Positions 59,306 to 64,000 of a stretch of DNA of 64,000 nucleotides are shown piece by piece. Position numbers and translations under genes: made by a program. The stretch covers positions 806,001-870,000 of the forward strand of contig NZ_FNKP01000002.1 in NCBI RefSeq assembly GCF_900099835.1, written 5' to 3'. Below the pieces are notes generated by a model. The model worked only from the letters and a program-made list of their open reading frames with translations. It had not been told where the DNA came from and did no database searches. The number at the start of each line of letters is the position of its first letter. Position 1 is the first letter of the stretch. The DNA comes from Paraburkholderia fungorum. Lineage in GTDB: Bacteria; Pseudomonadota; Gammaproteobacteria; Burkholderiales; Burkholderiaceae.

Positions 59306-60904
59306 ATGTCTGAGCAGTTGTCAGCCGATATCGTTGTTATCGGCTCGGGTATCGTCGGTTCTCTCGCGGCCCATCGTCTCGTGTCGCAAGGCGCGTCTGT
59401 ATTGATTCTCGAAGCGGGTCCGCGCGTGGATCGCGGCCGCATCGTCTCGAACTTCCGTAATTCCCCGCGCAAGGGTGACTTCATGTCGCCTTATCCGTTT
59501 TCGTCGTGGGCGCCGCATCCGGTTTATCAACCTGTCGATAACGATTATCTCGTGCAGGCCGGGCCGTATCCGTACAAGGCGGAATACATCCGCATGGTCG
59601 GCGGCACGACCTGGCATTGGGCCGCGCAAGCGTGGCGTCTGCTGCCGAACGACTTCCGTCTGCAAACGCAATACGGCGTGGGTCGCGACTGGCCGATTTC
59701 GTACGAAGACCTCGAACCCTTCTATTACGAAGCGGAAGTGAAGATGGGCGTGTCGGGTGCGCCGAACAACGGTTCGCCGCGTTCGAAACCGTTCCCGATG
59801 CAACCGGTTGCGGAGTCGTATCTGGAGCAGCGTTTTCGTGAACGTCTCGCACCTGGCGGTTATGACGTCATCACCAATACGACTGCACGTAACAGCCGCA
59901 ACTACGATGGCCGTCCGGCGTGCTGCGGCAATAACAACTGCATGCCGATCTGCCCGATCGACGCGCAATATCACGGGGGTCTCGCTGCTGAGGCAGCCGA
60001 AAAAGCCGGCGCGAAGCTGGTCGAAAACGCGGTGGTGTATCGCATCGAACACGATGCAAGCGGCCGTATCGTCGCGGTGCATTACTACGATCCGAACAAG
60101 GTCTCGCACCGCGTGACGGGCAAGACCTTCATTCTTGCGGCGAACGGTATCGAAAGTCCGAAGCTGTTGCTGCTGTCGGCAAGCGACAAATTCAAGAACG
60201 GTCTCGCGAACAACTCGGACATGGTGGGCCGTCATCTGATGGATCACCCGAGCAACGGTCTCGTGTTCGATGCCGAAGAAGAACTGTGGCCGGGCCGTGG
60301 CCCGATGAGCCCGAGTTCGATCAACGCGCTGCGCGACGGTGCATTCCGTTCCGAACATGCGGCGTTCCGGATCGACATTTCGAACGCGTCGCAAGTGGCG
60401 TCGGTCACGCAGGCACTGATTGCGAAGGGTGTCTATGGCGAAGAACTCGAACAGCAGATCCGTTATCACGCGGCACGCCAGTGCAGTTTGAAGAACGTGC
60501 TGGAGATCCTGCCGGATCCGAATAATCGCGTGACACTCAGCGATCGCAAAGACGCGCTTGGCATTCCGACACCGCAAATGCACTACGCGATGAACGACTA
60601 CGTGCACAAGGGCATGGCGGCGGCACGCGACGAGTACACGCGTATCGCGAAGCTGATGGGCGGCACGAATCTGCGTTACAGCCCGGACGGCGTGTATGGC
60701 AACAACCAGCACATCACCGGCACGATGAGCATGGGTCACGATCCGAAGAACTCGGTCGTCGACGCATTCGGGCGCGCGCACGATCACGAGAACCTGTATA
60801 TCGCGAGCACCGGCGTGATGCCGACGGCCGCCACGGTCAACTCGACACTCACCGCTGTAGCGCTTGCGCTTCGTTCGGCCGATCATATCCACGCAAACGC
60901 CTGA
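59306..60904 (+). CDS. FAD-dependent GMC-type dehydrogenase, large subunit
   Basis: A 532-aa flavoprotein of the GMC family: VVIGSGIVGSLAAHRLVSQG FAD motif near residue 10, MVGGTTWHWAAQAWR, and a C-terminal catalytic region ITGTMSMGHDPKNSVVDAFGRAHDHENLYIAS ending TVNSTLTAVALALRSADHI. A Cys-rich NNNCMPICPID segment near 210-220 (with ACCGN) may hold an iron-sulfur cluster, as reported for related FAD dehydrogenases. It has no signal of its own, consistent with hitch-hiker export. It would oxidise a sugar, sugar acid or polyol in the periplasm. The next gene follows after 2 bp. Confidence 0.9.
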   Translation: MSEQLSADIVVIGSGIVGSLAAHRLVSQGASVLILEAGPRVDRGRIVSNFRNSPRKGDFMSPYPFSSWAPHPVYQPVDNDYLVQAGPYPYKAEYIRMVGGTTWHWAAQAWRLLPNDFRLQTQYGVGRDWPISYEDLEPFYYEAEVKMGVSGAPNNGSPRSKPFPMQPVAESYLEQRFRERLAPGGYDVITNTTARNSRNYDGRPACCGNNNCMPICPIDAQYHGGLAAEAAEKAGAKLVENAVVYRIEHDASGRIVAVHYYDPNKVSHRVTGKTFILAANGIESPKLLLLSASDKFKNGLANNSDMVGRHLMDHPSNGLVFDAEEELWPGRGPMSPSSINALRDGAFRSEHAAFRIDISNASQVASVTQALIAKGVYGEELEQQIRYHAARQCSLKNVLEILPDPNNRVTLSDRKDALGIPTPQMHYAMNDYVHKGMAAARDEYTRIAKLMGGTNLRYSPDGVYGNNQHITGTMSMGHDPKNSVVDAFGRAHDHENLYIASTGVMPTAATVNSTLTAVALALRSADHIHANA

Positions 60905-60906
60905 AG

Positions 60907-62298
60907 ATGACTTATTTTCCGTTCATGGCGTTCAAACGCCATTTGTGCGCGGCCTTGTTCGCGTCGGTCGGCCTCATGGCCGGGGTTCACGCGGACGAGG
61001 GCGACCTCGTCAAGCGTGGCGAATATCTCGCGAAGGCGGGCGACTGCATCGCGTGCCACAGCGCACCGCAAGGCAAGCCGTTCGCGGGCGGCCTGCCACT
61101 GGCGACGCCGCTCGGCGAGATCGTCTCCACCAACATCACGCCGTCGAAGACCAACGGTATCGGCAACTACACGCTAGATCAATTCAGCGCGGCGTTGCGA
61201 CAAGGTGTGCGTGCGGATGGTCAGCATCTGTATCCGGCCATGCCGTATACGTCGTACGCCAAGGTCAGCGACGACGACGTGAAGGCGCTCTACGCGTACT
61301 TCATGCAGGGCGTCGCGCCGGTCGATACGTCGCCGCCGCCGACCGACTTGCCGTTCCCGTTCAACGTGCGTCTGTCGATGGCCGCGTGGAACCTGCTGTT
61401 CCTCGATCGTCAGCCGTTCAAGGCTGATCCGGCGAAGAGCGTCGAGTGGAATCGCGGTGCGTATCTGGTGCAAGGGCTCGCGCATTGCAGCACCTGTCAT
61501 ACGCCGCGTAACGCGTTGATGGCCGAAGATACGTCGGCAAGTCTGGGCGGCAGCGTGGTCGGTACATGGTATGCGCCGAACGTGTCGTCCGACGCGACCA
61601 GCGGGATCGGTTCGTGGAGCGAAGACGAGATCGCCGCTTATCTGCGCACCGGTCACGTCGTGGGCCGGGCACAGGCAGCGGGTCCGATGGCCGAAGCGGT
61701 GGACAACAGCTTCCAGCATCTGAGCGACAGCGATCTGCACGCGATGGCGGTTTATCTGAAGTCCGCAGCGCCGGTTCACAACGCCGCTGACCGTCAGGCC
61801 GCCGACACATGGGGCGCCGCAAAATCGAGTCTCGACGAGATTCGCGGTGTGCCGTTGGCCGCCGACGCGAACCAGATGAGCGGTCCGCAGATTTACGACG
61901 CCTATTGCGCAAGCTGTCACCAGGCGCATGGCGAAGGGGCGGGGCAAGGCATCGACGGACCGGGTCTGCCGTCGCTGTTTCATAACACGGCGCTGGGTCA
62001 TGCGAACACGAATAACCTCGTGATGGTGATGCGCGAGGGCGTGCATCGGCAGGACAGTGCGCCTGATGTGCTGATGCCGGCCTTCGGCCATCTGCTCTCC
62101 GATCAGCAGATCGCGACACTCGGTAACTATCTGCTCAAGCAGTATGGAAACCCGGACGCATCAGTCACGGTGCAGCAGGTGGCGACCTTGCGCAAGGGCG
62201 GCGAAGCATCGCCGCTGATCATGATCGCGCGAATCGGAATGGCGCTTGCGGCACTGATCGTGCTGGGCATTGTCGTTCTATTGATTCGCCGCCGATAA
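60907..62298 (+). CDS. Triheme membrane-anchored cytochrome c subunit
   Basis: A 463-aa electron-transfer subunit passing electrons from the flavoprotein to ubiquinone. Three heme sites CIACH (~47), CSTCH (~196) and CASCH (~338) are visible, with an N-terminal signal peptide and a C-terminal membrane helix (~437-459) ending in RRR. This is the usual make-up of gluconate/sorbitol/alcohol dehydrogenase cytochromes. It starts 2 bp after the GMC stop and is the last gene of the operon. Confidence 0.92.
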   Translation: MTYFPFMAFKRHLCAALFASVGLMAGVHADEGDLVKRGEYLAKAGDCIACHSAPQGKPFAGGLPLATPLGEIVSTNITPSKTNGIGNYTLDQFSAALRQGVRADGQHLYPAMPYTSYAKVSDDDVKALYAYFMQGVAPVDTSPPPTDLPFPFNVRLSMAAWNLLFLDRQPFKADPAKSVEWNRGAYLVQGLAHCSTCHTPRNALMAEDTSASLGGSVVGTWYAPNVSSDATSGIGSWSEDEIAAYLRTGHVVGRAQAAGPMAEAVDNSFQHLSDSDLHAMAVYLKSAAPVHNAADRQAADTWGAAKSSLDEIRGVPLAADANQMSGPQIYDAYCASCHQAHGEGAGQGIDGPGLPSLFHNTALGHANTNNLVMVMREGVHRQDSAPDVLMPAFGHLLSDQQIATLGNYLLKQYGNPDASVTVQQVATLRKGGEASPLIMIARIGMALAALIVLGIVVLLIRRR

Positions 62299-62306
62299 GC
62301 TCTCGC

Positions 62307-62390
62307 CTCGCAACGCGCCGTGGTCATCGACCATTGCGCGTTGCGAGCCACTCTTTATAGACGCATCAAAGACGGTGCGTCTATAAAGAG
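62307..62390. repeat. Two adjacent perfect inverted repeats
   Basis: First, CTCGCAACGCG (62307-62317) pairs with CGCGTTGCGAG (62337-62347). Second, CTCTTTATAGACGCA (62351-62365) pairs perfectly over 15 bp with TGCGTCTATAAAGAG (62376-62390). The first probably ends the dehydrogenase transcript. The second has no T-run and may be an operator, an RNA element or a repetitive palindrome. Confidence 0.75.
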
Positions 62391-62399
62391 CGCTATTAG

Positions 62400-63119
<720 letters not shown>

Positions 63120-63176
63120 CTGCGTATAAGCTCGCCAAAGGCGTCATAAGATCCATCTTTCGCACCGCTACTTCCG

Positions 63177-64000
63177 ATGAGCCTGTCCCGCCCATTGCCG
63201 CCGCTGTTGTCCTTACGCGCTTTCGAAGCCGCCGCGAGGCGAATGAGTTTCAGCCAGGCGGCGCAAGAGCTTTTCGTCACGCAAAGCGCAGTCAGTCATC
63301 ACATCCAGAAGCTGGAAGCCGATCTGGGCGTCGCATTGTTCGAGCGTCGTACGCGCGCTGTTGCACTCACCTCGCACGGCGAGGCTTATTACGCAAAGGT
63401 GCGGGACGCATTCGAACTTCTTCGGCTAGGCACTGAGCAGATCCGCTCGCGGCCGCGGGAAAAAGCCACATTGACGGTCGGCTTGCTCGCTTCGTTCGCT
63501 ACCCGCTGGCTGGCGCCGCGACTGCGTGCGTTCTCCGCGGCCTATCCAGACATCGCGCTGCAATTGCGGCCCGAGATCGCGCTCGCCGACGTCACGGCCG
63601 GTGAGGTCGACGTGGCGATTCGCTACGGCCGCGGCGGCTGGGCTGGCGTCCATGCACAACGGTTGATGCCCGAGCGTCTGTCGCTGGTGTGCGCGCCGTC
63701 GCTTGTCACGGGAAAGAATCGTTTGCGAAAGCCGCAGGACGTATTGCGCTTTCCGCTTCTCACCTCGTATTCGAAGCACTCGTTCGAATGGGATGCGTGG
63801 GCGCGACGTTTCGACGTCGATCTCGGTCAGACGCAGATGGTGCAACTGCACGACTACAACATCGTGGTGGAGGCAGCGCTCGACGGGCAGGGTGTAGCGA
63901 TGGGCCGGCATCGTCTGATCGGGCGTCATCTGGCGAGCGGCGAACTCGTGCCGGCGCTGCCCGAGGCGATACTGGACGACGCCCGCATCGGCTGGTGGTT
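63177..64000 (+). CDS. LysR-family regulator, GcvA-like (3' end outside window)
   Basis: ATG at 63177 opens a frame still open at the window edge, about 274 codons in. The N-terminal helix-turn-helix LRAFEAAARRMSFSQAAQELFVTQSAVSHHIQKLEADLG and LFERRTRAVALTSHGE are typical of the GcvA/AmpR subgroup, and the effector domain (VDVAIRYGRGGW) follows. The last few dozen residues are missing. The target is unknown. Confidence 0.9.
   Translation, partial: MSLSRPLPPLLSLRAFEAAARRMSFSQAAQELFVTQSAVSHHIQKLEADLGVALFERRTRAVALTSHGEAYYAKVRDAFELLRLGTEQIRSRPREKATLTVGLLASFATRWLAPRLRAFSAAYPDIALQLRPEIALADVTAGEVDVAIRYGRGGWAGVHAQRLMPERLSLVCAPSLVTGKNRLRKPQDVLRFPLLTSYSKHSFEWDAWARRFDVDLGQTQMVQLHDYNIVVEAALDGQGVAMGRHRLIGRHLASGELVPALPEAILDDARIGWW

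Overview
The window looks like a piece of a Paraburkholderia/Burkholderia-type beta-proteobacterial genome. The evidence is high GC with strong codon bias, a bcsD-bcsP-bcsQ cellulose locus of the beta-proteobacterial kind, the class III hpaGEDFHI homoprotocatechuate pathway, many LysR regulators, and DUF3331 and DUF2501 proteins. I saw no tRNA, rRNA, CRISPR array, insertion sequence or phage gene. The gene content suggests a metabolically versatile soil or plant-associated organism.

Layout. 1-2428 (minus): start of a cellulose synthase operon (bcsD, bcsP, bcsQ; bcsQ runs off the left edge). 3045-6687 (plus): a membrane diguanylate cyclase and a membrane GGDEF-EAL protein, next to the c-di-GMP-responsive cellulose locus. 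6736-12819 (minus): hpaG1-hpaG2-hpaE-hpaD-hpaF-hpaH-hpaI for 3,4-dihydroxyphenylacetate meta-cleavage, with divergent hpaR and a perfect 14-bp palindrome between them. 13463-16320 (minus): a D-threonine-aldolase-type PLP enzyme, a HAD hydrolase and a LysR regulator. 16547: a sulfotransferase-like gene. 17657-20728 (minus): aroQ-type dehydratase, Gfo/Idh/MocA dehydrogenase and MHS-type transporter with a divergent LysR, looking like a quinate/cyclitol-type catabolic operon. 22022-25272: a Gly/Ser/Thr-rich lipoprotein and mmsA. 25381-27830 (minus): marR, isochorismatase-like protein, MFS exporter. 27977-34159: dedA, GNAT, an old-yellow-enzyme gene with arsR, DUF2501, DUF3331, type II NADH dehydrogenase and tetR, several with clear candidate operators.

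34.2-41.3 kb contains the most unusual locus. Three minus-strand genes encode a relative of cyanobacterial fatty acyl-ACP reductase (with the active-site Cys kept), a CqsS/LqsS/PhcS-like multi-spanning hybrid histidine kinase with a complete His-Asp-Asp-Hpt relay, and a phytanoyl-CoA-dioxygenase-family oxygenase. Spacings are 28 and 64 bp. I read this as a candidate undescribed lipid-derived signalling system; that is inference.

41.3-45.4 kb: a secreted GH28 polygalacturonase and an amidohydrolase. 46.5-58.4 kb: a carbohydrate catabolic cluster with a DeoR regulator, two-subunit transketolase, two SDR dehydrogenases, ribose-type ABC transporter with a DUF2291 lipoprotein, FGGY kinase and triose-phosphate isomerase. 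The layout resembles apulose-4-phosphate transketolase pathways for the branched pectin sugar apiose. A ribH2-type lumazine synthase under a textbook FMN riboswitch sits inside it on the opposite strand. 58.7-62.3 kb: a periplasmic three-component FAD sugar/polyol dehydrogenase (small subunit, GMC flavoprotein, triheme cytochrome c). The window ends with a yfcF-type glutathione transferase and a truncated LysR gene.

How the parts work together: the hpa, quinate-like, mmsA, polygalacturonase and apiose-like loci together fit use of plant aromatics and cell-wall sugars, while the cellulose and c-di-GMP genes and the kinase locus concern surface life and signalling.
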